Origin: an uncultured Lachnospiraceae bacterium
GTDB taxonomy: Bacteria > Bacillota > Clostridia > Lachnospirales > Lachnospiraceae
Assembly: GCA_948441955.1 (NCBI GenBank)
Contig: CAOJQZ010000026.1
Location: 1 to 30,877, forward strand
Direction of reading: 5' to 3'
Length of the DNA: 30,877 nucleotides
The notes below the pieces were generated by a model that saw only the letters and a list, made by a program, of their open reading frames with translations, ran no database searches and was not told where the DNA came from. A program made the position numbers and the translations under genes. Below, in pieces: positions 23,868 to 30,822 of the stretch (positions are counted from its first letter, which is position 1; each line of letters begins with the position of its first letter).

Positions 23868-24955
23868 TGTTTTAATCTCCTTTTTCTTTTTGATAATTTT
23901 CTTTTGATAATTCGCTTTGCCCGCTCCAAAACAGGAAGACAGCCCCAAAGCTGCAGCTTCCCTTTTTTACGCGGAAGTCTTAAAATGGAGGCTCCCCAGG
24001 TAAGACCGGCTCCAAATCCGGCAAGCAGGAGCTTTTGTCCAGGTTTTAATATGCCGGTGCGGTTTAATTCGTCTAAAAGTATCGGTATGCTGGCCGACGA
24101 GGTGTTCCCGTATTCCTGGAGGTTCATGGGAAATTTTTCTATCGGCTCCCCAAGACGTTTTGCCACAGCTTCTACAATTCGTCTGTTTGCCTGATGGAGG
24201 ATATAGAAGTCTATATCCTTTTTTTCAAGACAGTTAAGGGCTAATACTTCTTTAATGACCTCCGGCACTTTTTTTACCGCAAATTTGAATACGGCCTGAC
24301 CGTCCATCTGTATGAAGTATTCTTCCTCTTTTGCAGAAGCGCAGAAGGCATTTTTTGTAATTCCATTTGTGTCATATCTGCTCCGGCAGGTAAGAGCTTC
24401 TCCCTTCGCTCCATCGGAATGGGTTACAGGAAGATATCGAATTCCTTCCTCTGCCCTGAGGACAGCCGCTCCGGCTCCGTCGCCGAATAGAATACAGGTT
24501 CCTCTATCCTTCCAGTTTGTGATGGAAGACAGGCTTTCACTCCCAATAACCAATGCCGTCTTATAAACGCCGCCTGCCAGATAGGCCTCCGCCGTATTAT
24601 ACGCAAGCACAAATCCACTGCATGCGGCGCCCCCTAAATCAAAACAGGTTGCATTTACTGCTCCCAGATTCTTTTGGACCTGGCATGCCGTACATGGCAA
24701 AAGTACATCGGATGAAATTGTAGCAACGAGTATCAGGTCGATCTCCTCCGGGGCCGCGCCGGCATTTTCAAGCGCTCTCTTTCCCGCTTCTGACGCCATA
24801 GAAACTGTAGTTTCTTCTTTTATAATGTGTCTTCTGGCAATCCCGGTACGTTCCCGTATCCATTCATCACTGGTTTCTACAAACATCGCCAGATCATTAT
24901 TATCCATTGTGTAGCGAGGTATGCAGGAACCCGTTCCGCATATACTTCCAGTCAT
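23861..24955 (-). CDS. fabH: 3-oxoacyl-ACP synthase III (FabH) with extended basic C-terminus
   Basis: 364 residues; most FabH proteins are about 320. The catalytic triad is Cys112 (GGAACSGFVL), His254 (LHQANRRI) and Asn284 (EYGNTSSASIP), and the normal C-terminus GAGLTWGASILRL is reached at about residue 326. Beyond it, some 38 extra residues follow that are very rich in Lys and Arg (about 329-364) and overlap the start of acpP. The enzyme begins each chain by condensing an acyl-CoA primer with malonyl-ACP. It is the first gene after the operon promoter. AGGAG lies shortly before the ATG. The extension may be an artefact of a lost stop codon with read-through of the fabH-acpP spacer. The core looks fully active. 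Confidence 0.92.
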   Translation of the reverse strand: MTGSICGTGSCIPRYTMDNNDLAMFVETSDEWIRERTGIARRHIIKEETTVSMASEAGKRALENAGAAPEEIDLILVATISSDVLLPCTACQVQKNLGAVNATCFDLGGAACSGFVLAYNTAEAYLAGGVYKTALVIGSESLSSITNWKDRGTCILFGDGAGAAVLRAEEGIRYLPVTHSDGAKGEALTCRSRYDTNGITKNAFCASAKEEEYFIQMDGQAVFKFAVKKVPEVIKEVLALNCLEKKDIDFYILHQANRRIVEAVAKRLGEPIEKFPMNLQEYGNTSSASIPILLDELNRTGILKPGQKLLLAGFGAGLTWGASILRLPRKKGKLQLWGCLPVLERAKRIIKRKLSKRKRRLKQC

Positions 24956-24996
24956 TTTTTGTCTCCTGAATTTTTGTTTTTTATTTTGACTTCCAA

Positions 24997-25025
24997 AGTA
25001 TATATTATATTATTTTGTTTGTCAA
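24997..25025 (-). promoter_or_regulatory. Main promoter of the fatty acid synthesis operon
   Basis: On the minus strand TTGACA (25025-25020), exactly 17 bases, then TATACT (25002-24997). This is close to the sigma-A consensus and lies about 42 bases upstream of the fabH start at 24955. The -35 box is part of the operator array described at 25020-25051. Confidence 0.85.
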
Positions 25026-25051
25026 GTATTTTGATTATCAAATATTTTGAT
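25020..25051 (-). promoter_or_regulatory. FabT-like operator: four alternating half-sites over the fab promoter
   Basis: On the plus strand the stretch reads TGTCAAG, then TTTGAT (25030-25035), ATCAAA (25037-25042) and TTTGAT (25046-25051). TTTGAT-T-ATCAAA (25030-25042) is a perfect 13-base palindrome, and ATCAAA-TAT-TTTGAT (25037-25051) is a second perfect one sharing a half-site. A fourth, imperfect half-site (GTCAAG, minus-strand CTTGAC) is the -35 box itself. FabT-type MarR repressors bind TTTGA...TCAAA palindromes, so the MarR protein encoded at 15209-15652 is the likely ligand. Binding would block RNA polymerase. Confidence 0.75.
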
Positions 25052-25072
25052 TATTGTTATTTATTACGACAT

Positions 25073-25361
25073 ATGATTGTAAATCATATCACGCACGGAT
25101 ATAATGATAAGTATAAGGGATTTGAAAACGGGGGATACAATTATGAGCATCCTGTCGAACTGTCGGAACGCCTTACCCCGGACTGGACTCCCGGAACGGA
25201 GGAATATTTTGGCCATACCTGCATGCTTCCTGTAGAAATCGGTGACGGCTGCTGGCTGGGCGGCGGCGTTATCGTCCTTCCGGGAGTAACTGTTGGGGAT
25301 AAATGTGATGGCAGTTGGTAATCCCTGCCCTGTGATTCGAAAAATATATCAAAACTTTTAA
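25073..25361 (+). pseudogene. Remnant of a hexapeptide-repeat sugar O-acetyltransferase (LacA/Maa type)
   Basis: Only the C-terminal part is recognisable. From 25073 one frame reads through a VEIGDGCWLGGGVIVLPGVTVGDK segment, typical of the left-handed beta-helix of maltose/galactoside acetyltransferases, and then stops at 25321. A second frame, shifted by +1, continues from about 25305 with VMAVGNPCPVIRKIYQNF and ends at 25361, which is the normal family ending. The expected stretch between them (the VIGAGSVVTKDI region) is missing, so a small deletion has shifted the frame. The N-terminal half is also absent, and the upstream sequence is fab control region. The gene is therefore dead. Its right end lies 18 bases before the convergent M24 peptidase gene. 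Confidence 0.75.
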
Positions 25362-25379
25362 ATACGCGAATCCGCCCCT

Positions 25380-26621
25380 TTACATCATAACTGCCTCTAT
25401 GTCCTCTATTGTCCTCGGAATATCCTTTGACAAATTCCTGCAGCCGCTTTCTGTAATCAGGCAGTTATCCTCCAGCCGGAAACCGATTCCCCATTCCTCG
25501 TGATAAATTCCCACATCCACGCAGAATACCATCCCGGGCTGGATTACGGCTCCTTTTGCCGACACTACGTCATGTACGTCAAATCCCACATGATGAGCTC
25601 CTCCATGCCACATATAGGTGCCTATATCCTCAAAGGATTGGCAGACTCCTGCCTCCTTTAGCTGTTCAAAATTATACCGTCGGATCTCTGCGTCAACCTC
25701 GTCCATCAAAATCCCGGGACGAAGAATCTGAAACATGTGCTCTGAGGTCCGGTACGCACATTCAAACAAAAGCCTTTGTCTTGCAGAGTATTTCCCGCTG
25801 CAGGGCCAGCCTCTGGAAACATCCGTAAGCTCATGGTCCCACCGTACGCCTACGTCGTTCAGTACCATATCGCCGTCCTGGGCCTGGCCTGTATAGCTGT
25901 CATAGTGAATGCAGAAATTATTTCTTCCCGCACTGATAATAGACGGAAAGCCTGCCTCCAGCACTCCGTTCTGTGCCAGAGCATAATCGTATTCTGCTTT
26001 ATACTGGTATTCATACATGCCCGACTTCGAATGACGCATCATAGCAAGAATGCCTTCTCTTGTAATCCTCTGGGCCTGCTCCATTGCCTTTATCTCACAG
26101 GGCTTCTTAATAAGCCGCAGTTTCTTCATAATTGGCAGGGAACTCTCTACCTGAATCTTGGGGTAATCTGTTTTCAGCATATGGCACATATCCTGCACAG
26201 CAGCGCTGACAGCATAAGTTCCTTGTGTGTCCATATCCAGATATACCTCTTTTATCCTTCCTGATGATAAAATTCTTTTCAATTCTCTCTTGAAAATCTC
26301 TGTACTGAAAAAATCTCCGGCTCCTGAAATCAGGGCGGCCTCCTCCGGCTTTATTCTTCTTCCCGACCACCTTTCCTCATAGGCATCCGGCGGAAGCAGA
26401 AAAATTGTTTCCTTAACCTCCCCGTCCATCTTTTCCATCATAAGTATTGTTTCCTTCTGCTCGATTCCGGTAAGATAAACAAAATTTCTGTCTGCAAAAA
26501 AACTATAGTTCTCATCGCTTGTTCTCCTCACCGGACTTCCGCTGAAAAAAAGGGCGAGGCTTTCGTTCTTAAGAGTATTCATAAAGGCTTTTCGGTTTTC
26601 TTTGAAAAATTGCGGCTCCAT
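25380..26621 (-). CDS. M24-family metallopeptidase, Xaa-Pro aminopeptidase type (PepP/PepQ-like)
   Basis: 413 residues: an N-terminal aminopeptidase P-type domain (to about 165) and a C-terminal creatinase/pita-bread domain. Metal-ligand positions are Asp256 (LNDVG), Asp267 (LTDVSRGW), His343 (GAHHVGFDVHD), then Asp369 in FCVDVGIY where a Glu (usually in an EPG motif) is normal, and Glu384 in GFRLEDN. His350 matches the second catalytic-site His. The enzyme is expected to cut N-terminal residues before proline, in the cytoplasm. The Glu-to-Asp change may still bind metal but is unusual. It is a single gene with its own promoter. Confidence 0.88.
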   Translation of the reverse strand: MEPQFFKENRKAFMNTLKNESLALFFSGSPVRRTSDENYSFFADRNFVYLTGIEQKETILMMEKMDGEVKETIFLLPPDAYEERWSGRRIKPEEAALISGAGDFFSTEIFKRELKRILSSGRIKEVYLDMDTQGTYAVSAAVQDMCHMLKTDYPKIQVESSLPIMKKLRLIKKPCEIKAMEQAQRITREGILAMMRHSKSGMYEYQYKAEYDYALAQNGVLEAGFPSIISAGRNNFCIHYDSYTGQAQDGDMVLNDVGVRWDHELTDVSRGWPCSGKYSARQRLLFECAYRTSEHMFQILRPGILMDEVDAEIRRYNFEQLKEAGVCQSFEDIGTYMWHGGAHHVGFDVHDVVSAKGAVIQPGMVFCVDVGIYHEEWGIGFRLEDNCLITESGCRNLSKDIPRTIEDIEAVMM

Positions 26622-26644
26622 TTTAATGTCCCCCTCTTTGAATG

Positions 26645-26673
26645 AGAATATTTTCTTTCATCTCTTATGTCAA
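26645..26673 (-). promoter_or_regulatory. Promoter of the M24 peptidase gene
   Basis: On the minus strand TTGACA (26673-26668), 17 bases, then TATTCT (26650-26645), a strong sigma-A match, ending 23 bases before the start codon at 26621. AGAGGGGG serves as the ribosome binding site. Confidence 0.7.
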
Positions 26674-26700
26674 AATTATTTTAGCATAGGAATAAAGAAT

Positions 26701-26826
26701 ATGAAAGCGATAATTGCTATCCCCGCCTTAAACAGTTATACTTATAATGAAGCGGAACGCCAATGGCGGAGGAAGATGTTTTTACGAATTATTTATGGCA
26801 GGTATACAGGAGGAGGCAGTAAATAA
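26701..26826 (+). CDS. Possible 41-aa peptide upstream of the YwqG gene
   Basis: ATG 26701 with AGGA 10-13 bases upstream opens a 41-codon frame that ends 2 bases before the next gene. The peptide begins MKAIIAIPALNSYTYNEAERQWRRK and ends Gly/Lys-rich. No family is recognised. It could be a real small protein, a leader peptide, or the remains of a larger gene. The evidence is the position and start signal only. Confidence 0.3.
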   Translation: MKAIIAIPALNSYTYNEAERQWRRKMFLRIIYGRYTGGGSK

Positions 26827-26828
26827 AA

Positions 26829-27668
26829 ATGAAGATTGAAATGGAGCAAATTATAAATTGGATCAAAAATGAGACAGCAAAAACAGCCTTTTGTCTATCA
26901 GTAAATACAGACAGACAACCAGGACTATATGATACAAAATTTGGCGGTGTGCCCTACTGGCCGGAAGAAATGGAATATCCAAAAGCGCCCGACAGCGCCC
27001 CTTTGGCTCTGCTGGCACAGCTTAACATGAAAGATTTTTCCGGGAATCCCCTCTTTTCCCCGGAAGGGATCCTGCAGTTCTTCATTGCGCTTGACGATTT
27101 ATATGGGGTTGATTTTGATACGCCGGACTTCCAGTCTGGTTTTCGGGTTGTCTGGCATCCATCCGTCAAAGACGGCATAACTGCTGAAAGGGTTCTCTCC
27201 CGCGGTATTATTACATCCTTAAATTCGTGGGATAAAAAAGGAATATACTCTCCAATAAACGGGGAATATGCGGTAGATGTAAAGAAAAGTATAATCTCAA
27301 TGGGACCTCTTGATTACCGATATGAAGATTGTGTGTACCAAGCAGCAGAAGCGCTTGGAATCACTCTTCCAGAAAACTTCGATATCTACGATATTTTGTC
27401 AGAGGAGCAGTTTAATCAGGAGTCGGAGAAAACTGCAGGCCACTGGGTTAATGGATATCCTTACTTTACGCAGAACGACCCTCGGGAATGTCAGGAGAAG
27501 CTGCGCTATTACGATACACTTTTGTTCCAGATGGATTCTGATTTTGGACAGGAGCAAGGTTATGAAATTATCTGGGGCGATTCGGGAGTGGCTGGATTTT
27601 TCATTAATTCTGAAGATTTGAAGAAACAGGATTTTACTAAGATACTCTATAATTGGGACTGCTGTTAA
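26829..27668 (+). CDS. YwqG family protein (DUF1963)
   Basis: 279 residues, cytoplasmic, acidic and rich in aromatic residues. Family marks are KFGGVPYWPEEMEYP near residue 37, PLALLAQLNMKDF near 57, GILQFFIALDDLYG near 79, and the C-terminal GHWVNGYPYFTQNDPR and LLFQMDSDFG...IIWGDSGVAGFFI. These match B. subtilis YwqG and related DUF1963 proteins. In some bacteria these accompany polymorphic toxin loci, but the family has no proven function and no toxin is seen here. AGGAGG (26811-26816) is 12 bases before the ATG, slightly far. A perfect hairpin covers the stop codon. Confidence 0.85.
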   Translation: MKIEMEQIINWIKNETAKTAFCLSVNTDRQPGLYDTKFGGVPYWPEEMEYPKAPDSAPLALLAQLNMKDFSGNPLFSPEGILQFFIALDDLYGVDFDTPDFQSGFRVVWHPSVKDGITAERVLSRGIITSLNSWDKKGIYSPINGEYAVDVKKSIISMGPLDYRYEDCVYQAAEALGITLPENFDIYDILSEEQFNQESEKTAGHWVNGYPYFTQNDPRECQEKLRYYDTLLFQMDSDFGQEQGYEIIWGDSGVAGFFINSEDLKKQDFTKILYNWDCC

Positions 27669-27681
27669 TGCAGTCCCAATT
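27651..27681 (+). terminator. Perfect 12-bp hairpin over the YwqG stop codon
   Basis: AATTGGGACTGC (27651-27662) pairs exactly with GCAGTCCCAATT (27670-27681) around a 7-base loop that contains the TAA stop. No T-run follows on the plus strand, so it may act as an RNA 3-prime-end stabiliser or weak terminator rather than a classical intrinsic terminator. Confidence 0.5.
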
Positions 27682-27775
27682 ATGCAATCCAAACAATTCT
27701 TTTGAAAAATCCTGAATAGTAACCAGCCCCTTACACATATATTTAATTAATATTCCTGCTACCGGAGCTATTCTT

Positions 27776-28579
27776 ATGTCTTCTTCCAAGCGAAAACAAA
27801 TCTTGTCTGTTGCTTTAATTTTTGCTATGGCCTTCCTGCTGGGGCAGGGCGCGGCCCGTACAAAAGAACGATTCTTTCCAGAAGCTGCTGCTACTTCAGC
27901 AGAAGGGAACTGGGGACTGAGCTTTCAGGAAGACGGCGAGCCTCCTGTTGCCAACGCTACTTACGAAGAGCTGAAACAATATAATGCCTATTATGCAGAA
28001 AACACAGATGAAAAGATTTTATATCTGACCTTTGATGCCGGCTATGAAAACGGCTGTACTCCCGCAATCCTTAAGGCATTAAAAAAGCATAATGTTTCTG
28101 CCACATTCTTTGTTGTGGGTACCTATCTGGATGAAAATGAAGATCTAGTCAGGCAGATAACATCAGAGGGGCATACAATCGGCAACCATACATGGCATCA
28201 CAAAGACATGTCCCAAATTTCTACTGCCGAAACTTTTGCAGAAGAAATGAATTATGTGGAACAAAAATACGGAGAAATCACAGGAAAGCCTATGACAAAA
28301 TACTACAGGCCTCCTCAGGGGAAATATAACGAGGCAAATCTTAAAATGGCGCAGGAAATGGGATACAAAACCTTTTTCTGGAGTCTGGCCTATGTTGACT
28401 GGTATCAGGATGATCAGCCAACCCATGAGGAAGCATTTGAAAAGCTTATTGGAAGGGTACATCCCGGAGCAATTGTACTGCTGCACAGTACTTCCGCCAC
28501 CAATGCGGAGATTCTTGATGAGCTGCTCACAAAATGGGAGGAAATGGGGTACACCTTCAAAACGCTTGATGATTTATAG
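27776..28579 (+). CDS. pdaA: Polysaccharide deacetylase, PdaA-like (NodB domain)
   Basis: 267 residues. An N-terminal hydrophobic signal/anchor (about 8-25) sends it across the membrane. The NodB domain has TFDAGYENG (85-93, with the catalytic Asp87), the metal-binding His pair in GNHTWHH (His138, His142), RPPQGKYN (substrate groove) and IVLLHS near the end. The TFDAGYENG form, in place of the common TFDDG, is typical of PdaA, which removes the N-acetyl group from peptidoglycan N-acetylmuramic acid so that muramic delta-lactam can form in the spore cortex. That suggests a spore former, although other NodB enzymes share the fold. The start at 27776 has GGAG 9 bases upstream. Confidence 0.85.
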   Translation: MSSSKRKQILSVALIFAMAFLLGQGAARTKERFFPEAAATSAEGNWGLSFQEDGEPPVANATYEELKQYNAYYAENTDEKILYLTFDAGYENGCTPAILKALKKHNVSATFFVVGTYLDENEDLVRQITSEGHTIGNHTWHHKDMSQISTAETFAEEMNYVEQKYGEITGKPMTKYYRPPQGKYNEANLKMAQEMGYKTFFWSLAYVDWYQDDQPTHEEAFEKLIGRVHPGAIVLLHSTSATNAEILDELLTKWEEMGYTFKTLDDL

Positions 28580-28600
28580 TTTTACTTCAGGAAAGGTATT

Positions 28601-28999
28601 CTAAAGGGACGGCTGAATAAACTGCAGAAGTCCCTTGCTTACCTTTTCTGCATACTCCTTTGGACTCTCAGTCATCCCTTCCCTAATCCACTGCTCCAAC
28701 AGCGCACCAAAGCCTCCTGCCGAATAACATGCAAAATATTCTCTGGCGATCTGTGGGATTTCATAACATGCAAGCACAAGAGTAGTTCTCTGATACTCCT
28801 GACACAGTTTCCCCAAATAACATCGCAGCACCTCATCCCTTTCCTTATAAAATCTGTAAAAAGTCCTCCGGGATATGTCCGCCCTTTTTGCAACCTCAGA
28901 TACTGTAATCTGTGTATAATTCTTCTCCTCCATCAGTTTAAACAAAGCTTCCTCTATCATCCTGACCGACTGCTCCTTTTGTTTTTGGTGACCGTTCAT
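28601..28999 (-). CDS. TetR-family transcriptional regulator
   Basis: 132 residues from ATG 28999, with AGGAG 6 bases upstream; an in-frame extension to 29053 has no good signal. The N-terminal DNA-binding domain is TetR-type (MIEEALFKLMEEKNYTQITVSEVAKRADISRRTFYRFYKERDEVL, helix-turn-helix at about 32-52). The ligand domain is short (about 75 residues), as in the small TetR regulators common in Lachnospiraceae and Lactobacillales. It is divergent from the flavodoxin gene, which is its most likely target through the shared 136-base spacer. The ligand is unknown. Confidence 0.85.
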   Translation of the reverse strand: MNGHQKQKEQSVRMIEEALFKLMEEKNYTQITVSEVAKRADISRRTFYRFYKERDEVLRCYLGKLCQEYQRTTLVLACYEIPQIAREYFACYSAGGFGALLEQWIREGMTESPKEYAEKVSKGLLQFIQPSL

Positions 29000-29135
29000 A
29001 CTTTTCTCCTTAAGATTGCACAAATCGTCTGTTTTGTAGCACTTCCTCTGCATTCCTTGATTAGCTGTTATCTATAATATATAATAAATTCTGTCACAAG
29101 TGTAGCATTTTTTTAATAACAAGAGGAGAATTTTT

Positions 29136-29675
29136 GTGAACAAGACAGTAATCATTTATGAATCAAAATATGGTTTTACAAAGCGCTACGCCGAATGGAT
29201 TGCAGAAGCATTATCCTGTCCGGTTTTTGAACGAAAAAAATTTTGCCCGAAGAACCTTGCGCAGTATGATACCATTATTTACGGAGGAGGAATCTATGCA
29301 GGCGGCGTCAGCGGAATCAGGCTGATAACAGAAAACTGGAGCCTGCTTTCTGATAAGCAGGTAGTTCTCTTTACCTGCGGACTTGCAAATCCGGAGGATC
29401 CTTATAATATTTCTAATATCAGGAAAGCCTTATCTAAAGTTCTTTCAGACGACATGATGAGACAGATAGGCCTGTTTCATCTGCAGGGAGGCATTGATTA
29501 TTCAAGGCTTAGTTTTATCCATAAAGCCATGATGTCCATGCTCCGTAAGATGCTGTTAAAAAAGGATGAAAGCGCTCTGGAAAAAGAAGACAGGCTGATT
29601 CTTAAAACCTATGGACAAAATCTAGATTTTGCTGATAAGGAAAGCATTCGGCCTTTAGTTGAATATGTTCTTTAA
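29136..29675 (+). CDS. Flavodoxin-domain protein (HemG-like Flavodoxin_5 type)
   Basis: 179 residues. The FMN phosphate loop is YESKYGFT (8-15), and YGGGIYAGGVSG (about 49-60) and LFTCGLANP (about 78-86) are further flavin-contact stretches. The layout matches flavodoxin-like proteins related to menaquinone-dependent protoporphyrinogen oxidase HemG, which are widespread in anaerobes with poorly defined electron-transfer roles. No haem genes are seen nearby, so a HemG function is not claimed. The start is GTG 29136, with GAGGAG about 8 bases upstream. It is divergently arranged with the TetR gene, and regulation by that protein is likely. Confidence 0.82.
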   Translation: MNKTVIIYESKYGFTKRYAEWIAEALSCPVFERKKFCPKNLAQYDTIIYGGGIYAGGVSGIRLITENWSLLSDKQVVLFTCGLANPEDPYNISNIRKALSKVLSDDMMRQIGLFHLQGGIDYSRLSFIHKAMMSMLRKMLLKKDESALEKEDRLILKTYGQNLDFADKESIRPLVEYVL

Positions 29676-29687
29676 ATCTTTTTGAAA

Positions 29688-29716
29688 GGAACCGCCTGCC
29701 CCGCGCATATTATAAG
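29688..29716 (+). promoter_or_regulatory. Candidate promoter of the sigma factor operon
   Basis: GGAACC (29688-29693), a 17-base GC-rich spacer and TATAAG (29711-29716). The GGAAC -35 element resembles those used by ECF sigma factors, so self-activation is possible. The -10 box looks more like sigma-A, which leaves the assignment open. Confidence 0.35.
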
Positions 29717-29742
29717 TGTAAGGCCTTAAGGAGTGAACATAT

Positions 29743-30210
29743 ATGTCGAAAGAAGAATTTACCGCTTTTGCAGCAAAATACATGGATACCATATATCGTG
29801 TGGCATATAGCTGGACAAAGAATCCCGATGACGCAAATGATGTGACGCAGGACGTTTTAATACAACTATTCAAAACTCCCAAGGAATTTGAATCAGATTC
29901 CCATTTAAAGAATTGGTTAATCAGAGTCACCGTCAATCAATGTAAAATGCTATTCCGATCCCCATGGAATAAAATAGAGGATATTGGAAAATATGCGGAT
30001 ACTCTTGGATTCGAAGAGGAAAGTCATCTGGCTCTGTTTCAGGCAGTGATGAATCTCGACAAGAAGTACAGAGTCCCGATTCTATTATTTTATTATGAAG
30101 GATATTCCACATCAGAAATTGCATCCATATTAAAAATACCGGAAAAAACGGTCAGTACCAGACTATTTCGAGCAAAAGCAAAATTAAAAGATTATCTGAA
30201 GGAGGAGTAA
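29743..30210 (+). CDS. ECF-type RNA polymerase sigma factor
   Basis: 155 residues. Sigma region 2 (about 8-75) includes YMDTIYRVAYSWTKNPDDANDVTQDVLIQLF, and region 4 (about 95-150) includes the helix-turn-helix YYEGYSTSEIASILKIPEKTVSTRLFRAKAKLKDYL. Only regions 2 and 4 are present, as in group 4 (ECF) factors, which switch on a small regulon in response to outside signals. AAGGAG lies 9 bases before ATG 29743. The next gene starts 3 bases after its stop and encodes a membrane protein, the usual place for an anti-sigma partner. Confidence 0.93.
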   Translation: MSKEEFTAFAAKYMDTIYRVAYSWTKNPDDANDVTQDVLIQLFKTPKEFESDSHLKNWLIRVTVNQCKMLFRSPWNKIEDIGKYADTLGFEEESHLALFQAVMNLDKKYRVPILLFYYEGYSTSEIASILKIPEKTVSTRLFRAKAKLKDYLKEE

Positions 30211-30213
30211 AAA

Positions 30214-30822
30214 ATGACAGATAGGGAACAATTTCAGACAATTTTTGATAAGCTGCATGCTTCTCCGGACGTATTGACGGAGGTGCTGAATATGACAATA
30301 AAAGAGAAGGCGGTTCCAATTAGAAAAAAACGTTTTACACCTAAAGCTGCAGCCGCAGCAGCGGCATTGCTGCTTGTAGTTGGATCTGGCAGTGTAGTAT
30401 ATGCCATGGATCTTGGCGGCATCCAGAGAACCGTGCAGGTGTGGATTCACGGCGATCAGACAGATGCGACATTTACTGTAGAGAACGGAAGCTATACACT
30501 GCATTATAAAGATGAGGATGGAAATGATATTCGTCAAGGAGGCGGCGGTGTTGCATATGAGAACGGTACAGAAAGACCATTAACCGCTGACGAACTTTTG
30601 GAAGAAATAAATGCGCCAAAGCCAGAAGTTGAGTATAAAGCAGACGGAACGGTATGGCTTTATTGTCTGGAGCAGAAAATGGAAATCACAGATAAATTTG
30701 AAGATAATATTTGCTATGTGCAGTTAAAGGTTGATGGAGAAACACAGTATATTACAGTTAAATACCAGAACGGATATGCTATGAGTACTCATGGTTATGT
30801 ACAGCCGGAAGAACTCAATTAA
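30214..30822 (+). CDS. Putative anti-sigma factor / membrane-anchored sigma-linked protein
   Basis: 202 residues. A short cytoplasmic N-terminus (about 1-42, with FDKLHASPDVLTEVLNM) is followed by one hydrophobic, Ala-rich helix (about 43-65) and an external domain of about 135 residues rich in charged and aromatic residues. This shape is typical of single-pass proteins encoded directly after ECF sigma genes in Clostridia, many annotated DUF4179 or anti-sigma. The N-terminal part would hold the sigma factor at the membrane. No zinc-binding anti-sigma (HxxxCxxC) motif is seen. GGAGGAG lies before ATG 30214. Function is inferred from context. Confidence 0.75.
   Translation: MTDREQFQTIFDKLHASPDVLTEVLNMTIKEKAVPIRKKRFTPKAAAAAAALLLVVGSGSVVYAMDLGGIQRTVQVWIHGDQTDATFTVENGSYTLHYKDEDGNDIRQGGGGVAYENGTERPLTADELLEEINAPKPEVEYKADGTVWLYCLEQKMEITDKFEDNICYVQLKVDGETQYITVKYQNGYAMSTHGYVQPEELN

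Noticed and set aside
23868..23948. N-terminal extension of the acyl carrier protein
   Set aside because: The extra Lys-rich residues are spacer DNA; ACP proteins start at MLETLKKL, which has its own AGGAG site.
24827..25072. Open reading frame leading into the acetyltransferase remnant
   Set aside because: This upstream part is antisense to fabH and its promoter and does not resemble an acetyltransferase; only the part after 25073 is recognisable.
29136..29675. Protoporphyrinogen oxidase HemG for the flavodoxin-like gene
   Set aside because: The fold matches, but no haem genes are near and the flavodoxin group is broad, so only the domain-level name is used.
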